The notes under the pieces are model-generated. The model was not told where the DNA came from, did not search any database, and saw nothing but the letters and a program-made list of their open reading frames with translations. A program made the translations under genes and the position numbers. Shown here piece after piece: positions 33,541 through 45,835 of a stretch of 64,000 bases of DNA. Numbering within the stretch: position 1 is the first letter of the stretch; each line of letters opens with the position of its first letter. Source of the DNA: Prorocentrum cordatum (lineage: Eukaryota > Sar > Dinophyceae > Prorocentrales > Prorocentraceae); assembly GCA_963575745.1 (NCBI GenBank), contig CAUYUJ010020571.1:294882-358881 (forward strand), written 5' to 3'.

Positions 33541-34640
33541 ACCAACATGAGTTTTTCGCAACACCGTCTTTCACAAGAACAAGCATTTCGCCTGAGACAT
33601 CCACCAGAAAATGAAAACCACGAATTTAACAAACGTATGGAGATGGGAATCTCGCCTGTCTCAAACTCGACCTCGTTCCCTCGGTCTTGGAGCCATGTTG
33701 GAGACACTTTGGGCCGTCTTGGAGTGCTCTCGGGCAGTATTGGGGCCATGGGAGCTCTCTTGGGATTGTTTTGGACCGTCTTGGTGCCATCTTGGGGCTC
33801 TCCTGAGCTTCCCCGAGAGGATTTGAAGGTGAAATATTTCGTGATAACAACGAAAGCACGCACGTTCTTTTGATATGTCAAAATGGTGTTTGCCACTTCG
33901 GGCATTGCTGGAGGAATTTGTGGTGGCATCTTGGAGATAGGCATCGTGGAAACGTCTTGCAGCCTTTTGGGGTTCTTCAGGCTGTACTCTGATGGTCTTT
34001 TGGGCTTCCTGCAGCCGCTTTGGAAGGCGCTTGGATGTCTGGTAATTTTCTGGAGGCCGACGAGGGCGCCGGATGACAAAGTCAGTGGCGGTTTTCTGAG
34101 CGCATGTGCAACGAGGGGAGGGTCGGCTCTCGAAACATTCAAACACTTGCACCGTGCAACAGAAGGCCATTCTATCCCGCCCCAGCGCTTTGCAGCACAG
34201 TAGCGGGTGAGCTCTCGGGTGCAGCATGAGTTCACCGTTACAGGAGGAATAATTTGGATTGCGCTCCTCGACGTTTGTGTGACAATGCTGGGCCACATCA
34301 TTGCTTCCAGCTGGTTCACCCCGTGGCAGCGCGGGAGCCAGCGTTTTTGTAATTATTTTGGATGCTCTGGGGGAGGGCGAAGAAAAGTAAGGAAAAGAGA
34401 ACACATCAGGCATGCATGCAACAATGCAAACTCACAAATGAAACATTCGTCTGGGAAGTTGCATCGAACATGCGTTCCACTAGTGGCGAGGCTGCGCACA
34501 TATTATATATTAAGAATTCAATGGGGATCTGAGCAGCTAACTTGTGATCTTGCGGTGGGAATATTTTGAGTTTGAGGGCACATGCACTCTCAGACTGTGG
34601 GATATGCTTCGTTAGGCTTGCATCACGCTGGATGGCTATG
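33541..34640. other. Intergenic region, repeat fragments
   Basis: Holds two related segments of ATTTCGCYYGAGACATCC (near 33,520 and 33,585) and a fragment of the GCCGTCTTGG family (33,690-33,830). No gene was recognised. Confidence 0.4.
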
Positions 34641-34760
34641 ATGATGATTATGATGATGCTGATGTTGATGCTGATGATGATGATGATGCTGATGCTGATG
34701 CTGATGATGCTGATGATGATGATAATGATGATGATGATGATGATGGTGATGATGATGGTG

Positions 34761-34792
<32 letters not shown>

Positions 34793-34824
34793 GCTGCTGC
34801 TGATGATGATGATGCTGATGATGC

Positions 34825-34857
<33 letters not shown>

Positions 34858-34858
34858 G
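34640..34858. repeat. ATG/CTG trinucleotide repeat
   Basis: About 215 bases of GAT/GCT triplets, giving Met-rich or Ser-rich frames that are not genes. Confidence 0.9.
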
Positions 34859-34985
34859 AGCTTCAGCATCGGACTGAGCCCCCTAGATGTTAGAGCTATC
34901 ATGGTGCGCGTCGAGTCGATCGCGGGTGTGGAGCATGTTGGCGCGCAGGCGAGGGATCTTCTGTGAACGCTTGCTCGAAAGAGCG

Positions 34986-35220
34986 TGGGAGGAGGAGGAG
35001 AAGGAGGAGGAGGAGGAGGAGGAGGAGGAGGAGGAGCAGGAGAGGGAGGAGGAGGAGGAGGAGGAGGAGGAGGAGGAGGAGGAGGAGGAGGAGGAGGAGG
35101 AGGAGGAGGAGGAGGAGGGGGAGGGGGAGGAGGAGGAGGAGGAGGAGGAGGAGGAGGAGGAGGAGGAGGAGGAGGAGGAGGAGGAGGAGCAGGAGGGGGA
35201 GGGGGAGGAGGAGGAGAAAG
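34986..35220. repeat. GGA trinucleotide repeat
   Basis: About 235 bases of nearly pure GGA on the plus strand. Confidence 0.9.
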
Positions 35221-35239
35221 GAAATGCAGGGGATGTCAG

Positions 35240-35400
35240 GATGCAATTCTGGGAGGTTCAATTCAACATCGACGCTGGCATATCCGTGGTCGGAAGCTGG
35301 CCTAATCCAGCAGAATCCCGTTCAGTTCGGCCCAATCCCGCGCAGTAGGGCCTAATCTGGACCCACTGGGGCCTAGTCCAGTGTAGTGGCCCTTTTATCA
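35240..35400. repeat. Dispersed repeat also present at 53.63 kb
   Basis: Begins near GGGAGGTTCAATTCAACATC and runs through CGTGGTCGGAAGCTGGCC to CAGTAGGGCCTAATCTGG. It matches 53,630-53,800 in the same orientation with moderate divergence. Confidence 0.7.
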
Positions 35401-36002
35401 GGCTTGATAGCTTTGAAATCGGGCGGGGTTAGGACGAAGATAAATCTATTCCAGAGCGTTTCGGAACGATCTCCGAGCGTTCCCAAACGCTCTGAGAAGG
35501 CCGCGGCGCCCGAGACATCCTCCAGAACCGCCACATCTCAGAGATTCCCGATGTTATCTTCGTCGTGGCCTCGTCTGATTTAGCCGTTGTCATGAATATC
35601 TCCTGGAAGTTGCCGCCTAAGGGATGGCAAAGGACTCCGGGGCCTCTCGGCGGGCAGCCCGAAGCGTGTAGGCGTCGGGCGGCTACTGCGGCGGCCACCC
35701 CGAGGACCAGGACGAAGCTCTGCGGCCCCAGTTCCGGGCGGCGGAAGACAGTCCGCAGATTCGGGAGCGGGGCGAGGGGTGGGAGCAGGACCTTGAAAGC
35801 GTCTGCGGCAGTTCTTAAACGTAAGGCTTCTCATTCTTGCTCCCCTCTCCTTGCCGAGCCTGGGAGCGCTGATGCAGCAACGACGTTTTCTTAAGGGAGG
35901 TCGATGCAAGAACTGTCATTTTACTTGTCGCTCCGCCATGCATATGCATCCCCGCACGCGAACGTTCCAAGGTGCTCGGAAACGAAACGAGAAGGAGGGT
36001 GC
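35401..36002. other. No gene seen
   Basis: Unremarkable sequence between two repeat blocks; I found no supported coding region or motif. Confidence 0.4.
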
Positions 36003-36490
36003 GGAGGAGGATGGGAGAGGAGGAGGAGGAGGAGGAGGAGGAGGAGGATAGGAGAGGAGGAGGAGGAGGAGGAGGAGGAGGAGGAGGAGGAGGAGGAGGA
36101 GGAGGAGGAGGAGGAGTGACGAGGACGAGGACGAGGAGGAGGAGGAGAGCAAGCAGGACATGGTCCCACAGGGACTCCACCATGCATTCGGTCCCTCTAC
36201 CCAGCGGATCAGAGAGGGAGCTCGAGGAGCCAGCGGGTGCAGTGGACGGCCAAGGAGCGGCAGTTGGCCGGGATGGCCAGGTGAGCGGCCAGCGACCCGC
36301 AGCAGTGGCCCCATGGGCCGACCGGCAGACGCAAGGGGAAGGGCGGGGGGAGGAGTGGCGGCGAGAGCAGGGAGGAGGAGGAGGAGGAGGAAAAGGAGGA
36401 GGAGGAGGCAGGAGGCAGGAGGCAGGAGGCAGGAGGAGGAGGAGGAGGAGGAGGAGGAGGAGGAGGAGGAGGAGGAGGAGGAGGAGGGAG
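36003..36490. repeat. Two GGA tracts around a unique segment
   Basis: GGA repeats at 36,003-36,118 and 36,370-36,490 (the second partly GGCAGGA) flank about 250 bases of ordinary sequence without a recognised gene. Confidence 0.85.
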
Positions 36491-37720
36491 GAGGTGAGGC
36501 TTCGGCCGTGGATCGCCAGCGGCGCGGCGGGGCAGCGCGGCAGCGGAGCGGGCCCTGGGGGCGCGCTGCCCCAGAGGCCTCGCGAGTGCTCCAGGCAGGC
36601 GGCGGCGCCGCGCACGCGCGCGCCAGCGCGCACTGACCGGGCACTCGGGAGGTCCCGGCTGGCACTTGAGCGACGGGGCAAAAGCGGGTCGATTGTGCTG
36701 ACCTTCGCGCGCGAGCTGCCCGCGTAAGGTCGTGGGTAAGCGCCCTCGTTTCCAAGGCAGCGTGCCACGCTCCGCGGCCCGCGGAAGCCAGCGCGGAAGG
36801 TCGTTGTGTCATATCTTGTACGACCCGTTTCCTTCCGTCGCTCCTTTGAGCTCAAGAAGGCGGCCTCGGGGCCGCATGTTTGCAGGAACGATTGGGCCGC
36901 GAGGCCGCAGCTTTGCAGGGTGTGTGTGGAGCAGCAGTGCAGTAGCAGGAGGCCGCGAAGCTGCAGCTGGAGCGTCGTGAACCCAGCGGGGACGGTCGCT
37001 GTCCCGCAGGCGCCGTCTTTTTAAGTCTCCCAGATGGGGTCCGAGTAGATGGGGTCGGAGGATCGCACCGCATCGCCGATGCATCGGCGATGCGGCTCGA
37101 TGTGGAGCCTGGTTTTCTCCACGCCGACGGCGTCGAAGCATCGCCGACGTCGCCGATGCATCGCCGATGCATCCCTGATTCATGGGCTTACGCCACACCG
37201 CCGACCTCTTGGGATATCTGGTAAGGCCTTGGGTGGGGGGGGCTCCGTGCAGCATTAACAATCTGTCTCTCGCTATCTCGCGCGTGGTTTTTTCTTGTGC
37301 ACTGGCCCCCCATGTCGCCGCGCCAAATTGCCGCCGGTTGCTGCGGCCTCGCATCAGGTCCACCCTCAGCAACTTGGTACGTTTGTATGTACAAATGACC
37401 GTATATATGCATATACACATGTGTATATATACATAAGCACATGCAATCTTATGTTGTACACACACGCGTACATAACATGGGCAGGCATGCGTGCACAGAG
37501 GTGGCACTGCGCGGTGCCATTCGACAGCGTGTTTTTGGGCTCAAGAATTGGCTCGTGGTGTGTTCATTCGGCGCCAGCGTCAGCGGATAATGAGGGGCAG
37601 AGGTAGCAGTGATCCTCGGGCAGCATGGTTCGCCATCAGCGAACAGCAACGCGTTCTGTGGCCAGTCACGAGCAGATCTCAATTAGTTTTCGCGTGTGCC
37701 GGGCATGTACATATATAATC
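36491..37720. other. Intergenic region with palindromic GCATCGGCGATGC repeats
   Basis: Bases 36,700-36,830 match the family at 28.4 kb. Bases 37,040-37,180 hold several GCATCGCCGATGC palindromes and GATGGGGTCGGAGGATCGC; the reverse complement of this last motif recurs at about 51,285-51,310. Short AT-rich TATA/CATA stretches follow at 37,395-37,445. No gene was seen. Confidence 0.5.
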
Positions 37721-38970
37721 CAGATGATACAGAGGCGTCCCCCCGCAACGCAAGTATATATAATATATACATACCTACATCCATACACGCACAGATATGT
37801 GCATGTATATACGCATGTATATATACATGTATACATACGTAGAGGCGTCCCCCTCATATGCTGGCTAGTGGGTTTCTTTTTTCGATGATACTGTGCAACG
37901 TCTTTGAAGCACAGGTACAGATCGGACGTCGCCGACGCATTGCGGCGAGGCTCACGCGTGTGCGGAATCAAGCGTCGGCGAGTTGAGCTGCTGCGACGCA
38001 AGTATGGAGAACGGAGGGGGCATGAGGTGGTTCAGAAAAGGAGGAGGGATTAGTGATGCAGATTCTGTCTCTTCTTAGCCGCAACATTGTAGGAGGACTC
38101 CGACAAAAGCCATGCGAGGATGATCTCACAGCGCGCGGACGTCCCACCGCGCAGGGTGGAGGTTTTGAAGGCAGTAAAAGCACCGCGCGCGTTTTTTTTT
38201 CCCCCCGGTCCAACGGCGGTGCCTCTTGGAGGGTGTCATCCTCGGAGGCGCGTTGGAGGCTCTGGACAGATCGAGACCGAATCCACAAATCCAAACCCAA
38301 TGGTCGTGTCAGGATAATCGCTCCGCGCGGTCTGGTGGTGAGTGTGCGTTCTCTATGCGGTCGTGGCAGGGGCTCGAGGATGGTCACGCTCGTTCGGCGC
38401 AAGATCTTTTGGCGGCCAGGCCTTCCTCCGACAAGAGCGCCCATGCGAATTTCATTGGGATGCTCGGGTGTCGCTGTGACATCAAGTTTCGATGACAGCG
38501 GCTTTTCCGCAGTCTACTCCAAAGTTGCTCCAAGAGAATCGTGTTTGCGGTCTGGGTTGGCAATGTGCGTTGCATGCGGCTGTTCCAGGGGCGCGAGGAA
38601 GGGCGCGTTTCGCGCGGCGGCTGCTCCTTTGGCAACGAGGCCCCCCTTTCCCGCGCCTCAGGAAAACCATGTGCTTCTTGCAGGATTGTTCCAGTGTTGC
38701 TGTGGCTTCAAATACCGATGGCAGGGTCGCCCCCGCAGTCCACTCCAAGGTTGCGCCAGGATAATCGCGCCTCGCGGCCTGCGTTGGAGAGCGATCTCCC
38801 CCCATGGGCCCTGGGGGGGGGGGGGGGGGGGCGCGAGAATGATCTCGCAGCGCGCGGAGGTCTCAGCGATCGGCGGTGGATTCTGCGACGCCAATACAAA
38901 AAACACGCGCGTTTGTTTTGTCTTCTGCGCGGCGAGCGCTGAGGTGTCACGATGCCATGCTCGACGCAGG
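37721..38970. repeat. Dispersed 1 kb repeat, copy 1
   Basis: Starts at CAGATGATACAGAGGCG. It runs through GCGTCCCCCTCATATG (37,843), GCAACATTGTAGGAGG and ATCTCACAGCGCGCGGACGT to sub-repeats built on CCACTCCAAGGTTGCGCCAG and TCGCGCCTCGCGGCCTG. It is followed by the coding block at 39.07 kb. Confidence 0.8.
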
Positions 38971-39067
38971 TCCACCTTCAGAAACTCCCCAATGCCGAAA
39001 CCGTTGTGGCTCCAGCGCGCAGCCCATGAGGAGCGCCTTTTTTCGGCCCCCGCGGGAGTAGCGACGC

Positions 39068-40066
39068 ATGGGCGATGAGGCGGCGCTGGACGCCGCGTCG
39101 GCGTCGGCTTCGGCAGCCGCTGCCGATGTGCAAGCGCTCCCGCCGCGTGCTGCTGGTGCCGATGATGATGAGAACTGGGGCCCGTGGACGTTGTCTGCAG
39201 CGGATGGGAGCACTCGTGCGGCGCAGCCACAGACAGCGACGCCACAGCCGCACCTGGAGCCACAGCTAGCGCTTGCGCAGCAGCAGACACCCCGACCACA
39301 GTCAGTGGCTCCGCAGCGACAGCCGATACGAGAAAAGAGAGCGCCTTGCCACAGGGCACCATCGCTGCAGCCATCGCCTCGGAGACAACAGGCGCATCGA
39401 CCAGAGAAAGCGCGCCCGCGCGATCAGCGGCAGCCGAAGCCCCCGCTTCATCCGCCACCACCAGATCTACAATCAGCGCGGCTGATTGTGGAGTTGCAGC
39501 CAACATTTCCGTAGCATCCGCCACCACAACCACAGTTAGGGCAGCCGCGCGGCGAGCTGCACTGGGCAGTTCCGCAGTTTCCGCCAGCGCCCCCAGCGCC
39601 GCCACCCCCAGCGCTGGCGCGGCCAACGTCAACTTGGGCCCTGCCAAATGGACAGCGTGGCGGGCGAGCAGAGGCGCCGCCACCAGCGCCTGCGCCAGCG
39701 CCGCCCGCGCCGCCGCCAGCTGACCAGAAGGCCCAGGGCTTGCCAAGGGCCCCAAAGACTCCAAGTCCTCCGGAAAGGAAGCGCCCCAAACGAACTGCAG
39801 CCTCGGCTTCAGCTGCAGCAGGGGCGGCAGCAGCAGCAGATGCAGTGGCGGCGGCAGCCTCCGCAGATGCAGCGGCCCCGGCAGATGCAGCAACAACGGG
39901 CTCAGCAACGGGTGCAACAACGGCAGCGGCGACAAAAGCGCGGACGCCCGGCGAATCGGCGGCGTGGCACAGTGCCTGCGCGCAGGGCTTCCAGGACGGC
40001 GTCAGTTTTTGGATTCGAGAGCGGGGAGAAGCGCGGCGCCCTCGCTGGTGTGATGAAGGAGATTAG
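39068..40066 (+). pseudogene. Ala/Pro/Gln-rich unknown protein with one in-frame stop
   Basis: Starts at an ATG (MGDEAALDAASASASAAAAD), followed by an acidic DDDENWGPW motif, then a long Gln/Pro-rich stretch. The frame meets a TAG at 39,512-39,514 but continues protein-like in the same frame: GQPRGELHWAVPQFPPAPPA, a basic patch ERKRPKRTA, an Ala-rich run and a C-terminal FQDGVSFWIRERGEARRP before TGA at 40,064. Overlapping frames are open too because the region is GC-rich. I do not know the family. The stop may be a nonsense mutation, or the two halves may be separate. Confidence 0.4.
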
Positions 40067-40439
40067 GGTTTATGAACTCGTTCGTTTCCTTGTATTCCAT
40101 CTTAGGCAAGGCATGCTCCTCCAATCTTCTCTTTGTCCTCTTGAGTCCTCGGCCCATGGTGAGGCCTTCCCTCCGGATATGTTGCAGCTCGTGGCGATGG
40201 CGATCGTCTTGATGAATATTGGTGTGGATGTCGAAGGTGATGGGGATTTCCACCCTTGCAGATCTATTAACCATTACATTCTCTTCGATGTACAGGGTGC
40301 TCTATGGTGGGGCCCGGTAAATGTGCAGCCCTTGTATGTCTTGCCCTTGCGTTGTGTTAGAGGTTGTCTCTTTTCCTTTTTCCCTCCCTATATCTACCTT
40401 TACTATTGTGGTTACTTGTCTAAGATTGGCAGGTTTGCC

Positions 40440-40674
40440 CATCTCCATTTTCGCCCAGACTCTGAACGAACTGCAGCCCGGCGAGGAGCGGCAGAAGTGG
40501 ACGAGCTGGCACGGCGTAGCTCCAGGTTTGCCGCCTGGAGGGTTCGAGGCCATGGCGACCCAGATCGCCTGGGAGATCGGCTCGTTCCCGACGGCGGAGA
40601 CGGGCATTTTCGTTGAAAAGGGGTTGGGGAACGCATCAATGAGGAAAGAAAGGAAGGACGGGAAAAGAAAGTGA
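40440..40674 (+). CDS. Possible exon of an unknown protein
   Basis: After a pyrimidine-rich stretch and the acceptor TTTTCGCCCAG, the frame reads TLNELQPGEERQKWTSWHGV, then APGLPPGGFEAMATQIAWEI. It is protein-like and then turns into a Lys/Arg-rich purine stretch and a stop at 40,672. No family was recognised, and an overlapping frame is also open. Confidence 0.3.
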
Positions 40675-40972
40675 GGAGAAGGGCCAGCGAGGAGGGAAGA
40701 AGGAAGGACGACGCAAGGAGGACGGGAAATACGGAGGAAGGATGAGACAGAAGAAAAGAAAGAAGGATACATGACGGAGGGAGGTGTCCTACGGGGGAAG
40801 AAGGTACCTAAAGGAATGCAAAAGGGACTTCATGCAAAACAGGGGGATTACGGAATAGTGAAGAATGTCCAGCATTGGATCTTGCGGTTTCATCCTGCGC
40901 GTTGCTCACTGCATCCTGCCATTCGAAGCGGCCTGAGAGGACCCCAAGATAATCGCCGGCAGCCTGTCCAAG

Positions 40973-41077
40973 ATGAGCGACGCCGCCGCGGCTTCGACTT
41001 CTAGCGTTGCGAGCGGCCCCGAGCGCCAGGAGGAGCCGAATGCGACGGCAAAACGGATTAGTGAGGGGTTCTTGTAG
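40973..41077 (+). CDS. Possible first exon of the coiled-coil protein gene at 41.9 kb
   Basis: An ATG opens a 34-residue frame, MSDAAAASTSSVASGPERQE, ending with EPNATAKRISEGFL and a TAG at 41,075. A GTAGTG donor overlaps the stop. It lies upstream of repeat copy 2 and of the coiled-coil block and could be its 5' exon. This rests on position and composition only. Confidence 0.25.
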   Translation: MSDAAAASTSSVASGPERQEEPNATAKRISEGFL

Positions 41078-41183
41078 TGCGTCAGCGGTGGCGGGCGTTC
41101 GGCCAGTGGCTTGTGGCTGTTGCCACTTCGCGAGCAGACTTGAAGTTGTTTTTTTTTGCGTGTGCAGCGTCACTTGTGCACAT

Positions 41184-41800
41184 CCAGATGATACAGGGGC
41201 GCCCCCCCCACATCGCAGGAATGCGCATGGGCGCCCCCCTCGTATGCTTCCTTTTGGTATCCTTGTCGAACATATAGTGCAGCGTCTTGCTGCACAGGTC
41301 AACATCGCACTTCGCCGATGCACGGCGGCGAGGCCCGCGCGCGCGCGGAATTATGCGCCGGCTAGTTGAGCTGCCGCGATGCACGCACGGGGAAAGGAGG
41401 AGGGACGAGGGGGGTGTAGAGAAGGAGAGGGATTCGTAATGCGGAGCGCTTTTTCTTCCAAGTCGCCACATTGTAGGAGGCGCCGACAAGAGACATGCGA
41501 GGGTGAACTCGCAGCGCGCGGATGTCTCATCGTGCGGCGGGGGAGGTTTTGAGGGCCGTATATAAATTAATAATGATAATAATAATAAAACCACGCGCGT
41601 TTTTTTCTCCGGCCCGGCGGGCGCGTCTCCTGGTGGGCTTCCTTGCGGAGGCGCGTTGGAGCCTTTGGACCGGGCGGGCGCCGAGCCAAACAAAAATCCA
41701 CATCCAACGGCCGCGCCAGGATAGTCGCGCCTTGCGGCCTGGTTAGCGAGTGCGCTTTCTCCATGCGGTTGGAGCTAGGAGCGCGAGGATGGTCGCGTTC
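41184..41800. repeat. Dispersed 1 kb repeat, copy 2 (3' truncated)
   Basis: Starts at CAGATGATACAGGGGCGCCC. GGGCGCCCCCCTCGTATG lies near 41,229, and the GCCACATTGTAGGAGGCGCC and CTCGCAGCGCGCGGATGTC blocks follow. It lacks most of the 3' sub-repeats of copies 1, 3 and 4. Confidence 0.8.
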
Positions 41801-41944
41801 CGTCGCGCGGCGGCAGATTCCGCGCGCGCAACGGGCAGCGCGAGATATCGAGGGCGGGGCGCGCGCGCCAAAGAGGACGCAGGAGGAGGCAGGGAGGGAG
41901 GAGGGCGAGGAAGAGGACAACGACGATTCGCAGCTTTCTCGTGA

Positions 41945-42649
41945 GTGGCCGAATTGGCTCGAGTATTCTCCGCGCGCTCAGCGCGCATGTCAGGGTTGCA
42001 CTCGAAACTATTTGCATCGATGCCCGATAGCCTCCGCGACCGATCCCGCTCGCCACCAGTAGAGAAAGGCGCGGGCAAGGGCAACTTGCAGGCAGAGAAA
42101 GGCGCAGGCAAGGGGAAAGACAAGGACAAGAGCACGGGCGATGGTTTTGAGGAATGCTTGCAGTCAGCGCTGGAGGCCACGTTCACAGCATGCAGCCGCT
42201 CATATTTTGAGATGTTGCAGGCAATCGAGCGCGTGGGCGAATCCGCGAGGCAGAACCGCGAGCTGGAAAAAGCTGTATTGGACTTAACATGTCGGGTGGG
42301 GTACCTTGAGATGGTTGTGAAGGTTTGCTTTTCCGATTAAATTAAACGCAAGGTCTTGAACTACCCGCGTTCCAAGCGGGCGCGCGCGAAAGAGGACTAC
42401 GCAACGCGGTGGCGCCAGAACCTGGAGGACACCCAATGGGGCCCAAGGTGCTGGAGCTACTACGTCAAGTGCTGGATGTACATCGCGGAGAACAACGACG
42501 AGTTCGTATACATCCGCGACTTACACTACAACGATCGATTCCACGGCTGGACCCCAAGTACAACTTGGGCGACCTATGCGACGAGCTTCGCCGGGATCGA
42601 CGGCCACAGGATTTGGGACCACAGGTTCTACATGACAGGCACTTCGTAG
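41945..42649 (+). pseudogene. Coiled-coil protein, copy A, with one in-frame stop
   Basis: One frame of 235 codons. It has an N-terminal ARVFSARSARMSG, a stretch with RDRSRSPPVEKGAGKG and KGKDKDK (Arg/Ser then Lys/Gly-rich), then a helical part: CLQSALEATFTACSRSYFEM, SARQNRELEKAVLDLTCRVG and YLEMVVKVC. A TAA at 42,338-42,340 interrupts it; the paralog at 44.2 kb has CAC (His) there. Beyond the stop the same frame continues as IKRKVLNYPRSKRARAKEDY, WRQNLEDTQWGPRCWSYYVK and FVYIRDLHYNDRFHGWTP to a real stop at 42,647. The function is unknown. The start may instead be a splice acceptor upstream. Confidence 0.55.
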
Positions 42650-42679
42650 TTTTGTTGGCCGCAAGGCCATGCTCGATTG

Positions 42680-42965
42680 GCTTGAACTTTATATTTATAC
42701 AAGTTCGCCTCGAGCAGTGGATACCAATATAACCCGACTACACATGAATATATATATGTATATATATACATGCAGAGGTACATGTATGTATATGTGTATA
42801 TGTACATATGGATGTACATATATATACTTCATATGTATACAAGTTCGCCCCGATCAGTTGACACCAATATATGCCGACTATGTGTGAATATATATGTATA
42901 TATATATGTACGTATATATACATATATGTATATATATACATATGTGTATATATATATACATATAT
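42680..42965. repeat. AT/GTATATAC-rich tract
   Basis: About 280 bases rich in TATATGTATATACATA, inside which ACAAGTTCGCC(T/C)CGA occurs twice (about 42,698 and 42,838). Non-coding. Confidence 0.8.
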
Positions 42966-44160
42966 ACGCGGGTGCGTCCCCCTCATATGTTGGTTTGTGC
43001 TACCCTGCTCGAAGATACTGTGCAACGTCTTGCAAGCACAGGTAAACATCGCATTTCGCCGACCCACGGCGGCGAGGCTCACCCGCGCACGGGATCATGC
43101 GCCCGCGAGTTGACGTTCTGCGATGCACGCAGGGGGGAGAGGGGGAGGGATGGAGGGGGATTTAGAGAGGGGGGGGGATTAGTGATGCGGAGCGCTGCCT
43201 CGTCCAGGCCGCAACATTGTAAGAAGACTCCGACAAAACAGCCGTGCGAGGCTGAACTCGCAGTGGCGGATGTCCCAGCGCGCGGCGGTGGAGCTTTTGA
43301 ATCCAGTAAAAAACCACGCGCGGTTTTTCCGCCAACGCGAGTGCCTCCTGGAGGGCTGCATCTCTGGAGGCGCGTGGGGGAGTGTGGACAGGTTGAGGAT
43401 CAATCCCAAAAGAAGTCCACGCCCCAGCGGCCGCTCCAGGATTGTTCTTCGTGGTCTGGGTTATCGAATGTGCTTTCTTCATGCGGTTGGCGGCGTATCC
43501 CCTGCCACCCAGACCTTCCTCCGACAAGAACGTCCATGCGAAAATCGCCGGGGTGCTTCAATGCAGCTGTGGCTTCAAATTTCGATGGCAGCGGCTTCTC
43601 CGGAGTCTACTCCAAGGTTGCGCCCGGAGAATCGCGCTTGCGGTCTGGGTTGGCGAGTGCGGTTTCGGCGCGCGGCTGGCTCCAGAGGCGCGGGGATGGT
43701 CGCGCTTCGCGCGGCGGCTGCCCCTCTGGCAGCGAGGCCCCCCTCTCCCGCCTATCAGAAACCATTTGTTTTTATTTGCTGGGTTGCTCCATTGCTGTTG
43801 TGGTGGACATATCGATGGCAACGGCGTTCCCGCAGTCCACTCCAAGGTTGCGCCAGGATAATCGCGTCTCGCGGCCTGTGTTGGGAAGTTATCTCCTTCC
43901 CTGGGCCCTGGGGGGGGGGCGCGAGACTAATCTCGCACCTTGCGGGTGTGCCAGTGATCGGCGGTGGCAGGTTTGAGATGCGTAGAAAAAACCACACGCG
44001 GTTTTTCCCTTCGGCATCGCGGGGGTGCCCTGGAGGAATTCGTGCCCGAAAGCGCGTTGAAGCCATCGGACAAGTCGCGAACATGGACGTTCTGGGGCCG
44101 AAAGAGAGCGAACACATCTAACGAGGGCGATGTCCCAACGTTGAACCTCGCGGGCTGAGA
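42966..44160. repeat. Dispersed 1 kb repeat, copy 3
   Basis: Contains GCGTCCCCCTCATATG (42,967), GCAACATTGTAAGAAGACTC, the sub-repeats with GCGCCAGGATAATCGCG (43,850), and a tail CCCGAAAGCGCGTTGAAG to CCAACGTTGAACCTCGCGG that recurs after copy 4 (47,184-47,315) and at 45,113. Confidence 0.8.
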
Positions 44161-44196
44161 ATCTATATGATGTTGATTCTCAGACCCCCTTCGTGA

Positions 44197-44721
44197 GTGG
44201 CCGAATTGGCTCGAGTTCTCTCCGCGCGCTCGGCGCGCATGTCAGGGCCTCGTTCGAAACCAGTGTTATCGATGCCCGATGGTCCCCGCGACCGATCCCG
44301 CTCGCCATCAGCGCAGAAAGGCGCAGGCAATGACAACATGCAGGCAGAGAAAGGCGCAGGCAAGGACACAGGCAAGGACAAAATCATGGGCGATGGTCTT
44401 GGGGATTGCTTGCAGTCAGTGCTGGAGGCTACGTTCGCAGCACGCAGCCGCTCAAATTTGGAGATGTTGCAGGCAATGAAAGACATGGGCGAATCCGCGA
44501 GGCAGAACCGCGAGCTGAAGAAAGCTGCATTTGACTTAACATGTCGGGTGGGTTATCTTGAGATGGTTGTGAAGGCGTGCTCGTCCGATCACATCAAACA
44601 CAGGATTTTGCACTACCCGCGCGAGAGGGCGAGTTCTCAGCCCCCACCGCCCTGCAAGGATCCCGAAGGCGACGAGAAGGACTTGAAATCCGAGGAGGGC
44701 GATCCGAAACGCGTGGGGTGA
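44197..44721 (+). CDS. Coiled-coil protein, copy B
   Basis: Paralog of the 41.9 kb protein, with an uninterrupted frame over the shared part: RVLSARSARMSGPRSK, RDRSRSPSAQKGAGND, then the helical CLQSVLEATFAARSRSNLEM, SARQNRELKKAAFDLTCRVG and SSDHIKHRILHYPRERAS. It then leaves the paralog and ends in a charged tail (DEKDLKSEEGDPKRVG) and TGA. The Arg/Ser-rich start and helix suggest a protein that binds partners, but no domain was recognised. Like copy A it lies just after a copy of the 1 kb repeat, which may be an intron or its own mobile unit. Confidence 0.5.
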   Translation: MAELARVLSARSARMSGPRSKPVLSMPDGPRDRSRSPSAQKGAGNDNMQAEKGAGKDTGKDKIMGDGLGDCLQSVLEATFAARSRSNLEMLQAMKDMGESARQNRELKKAAFDLTCRVGYLEMVVKACSSDHIKHRILHYPRERASSQPPPPCKDPEGDEKDLKSEEGDPKRVG

Positions 44722-44891
44722 GGCTGGCTCGAGGTGCAACTCCTTTTCCAGCATCTCTCCTCCTCCTCGTCCCCCTCTGCCTCCACCGCCCCCCCGTCCC
44801 CCCCCCACCCCCCCCCCCCCCCCCCCGAGTTCGGCTCTGCGCCTTCCTCGCCGCGACCGCGGCCACGCGCTGGCGAGAGCGTGAGAGAATG

Positions 44892-45700
<809 letters not shown>

Positions 45701-45835
45701 AACTTTCCGCCCCATCGGGTTATGCCCACCACGGGGCCGAAAACTGGGGAGCAGCGAGCCGCGGCGCGTCCTGTTGCCGGCCACGAGCAGCTTTCAATTA
45801 GTTGTTGCGTGTGCAGTGATGGACCCATGTACACT

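Noticed and set aside
34640-34858. Met-rich and Ser-rich ORFs
   Set aside because: They are pure readings of a trinucleotide repeat. The same holds for the GAT tract at 59.6-60.1 kb and the GGA tracts.
37530-37560. Spliced-leader relict (TTTTTGGGCTCAAG)
   Set aside because: It shares only the last part with the dinoflagellate spliced leader and has mismatches; other GCTCAAG sites (1,333 and 36,850) match even less.
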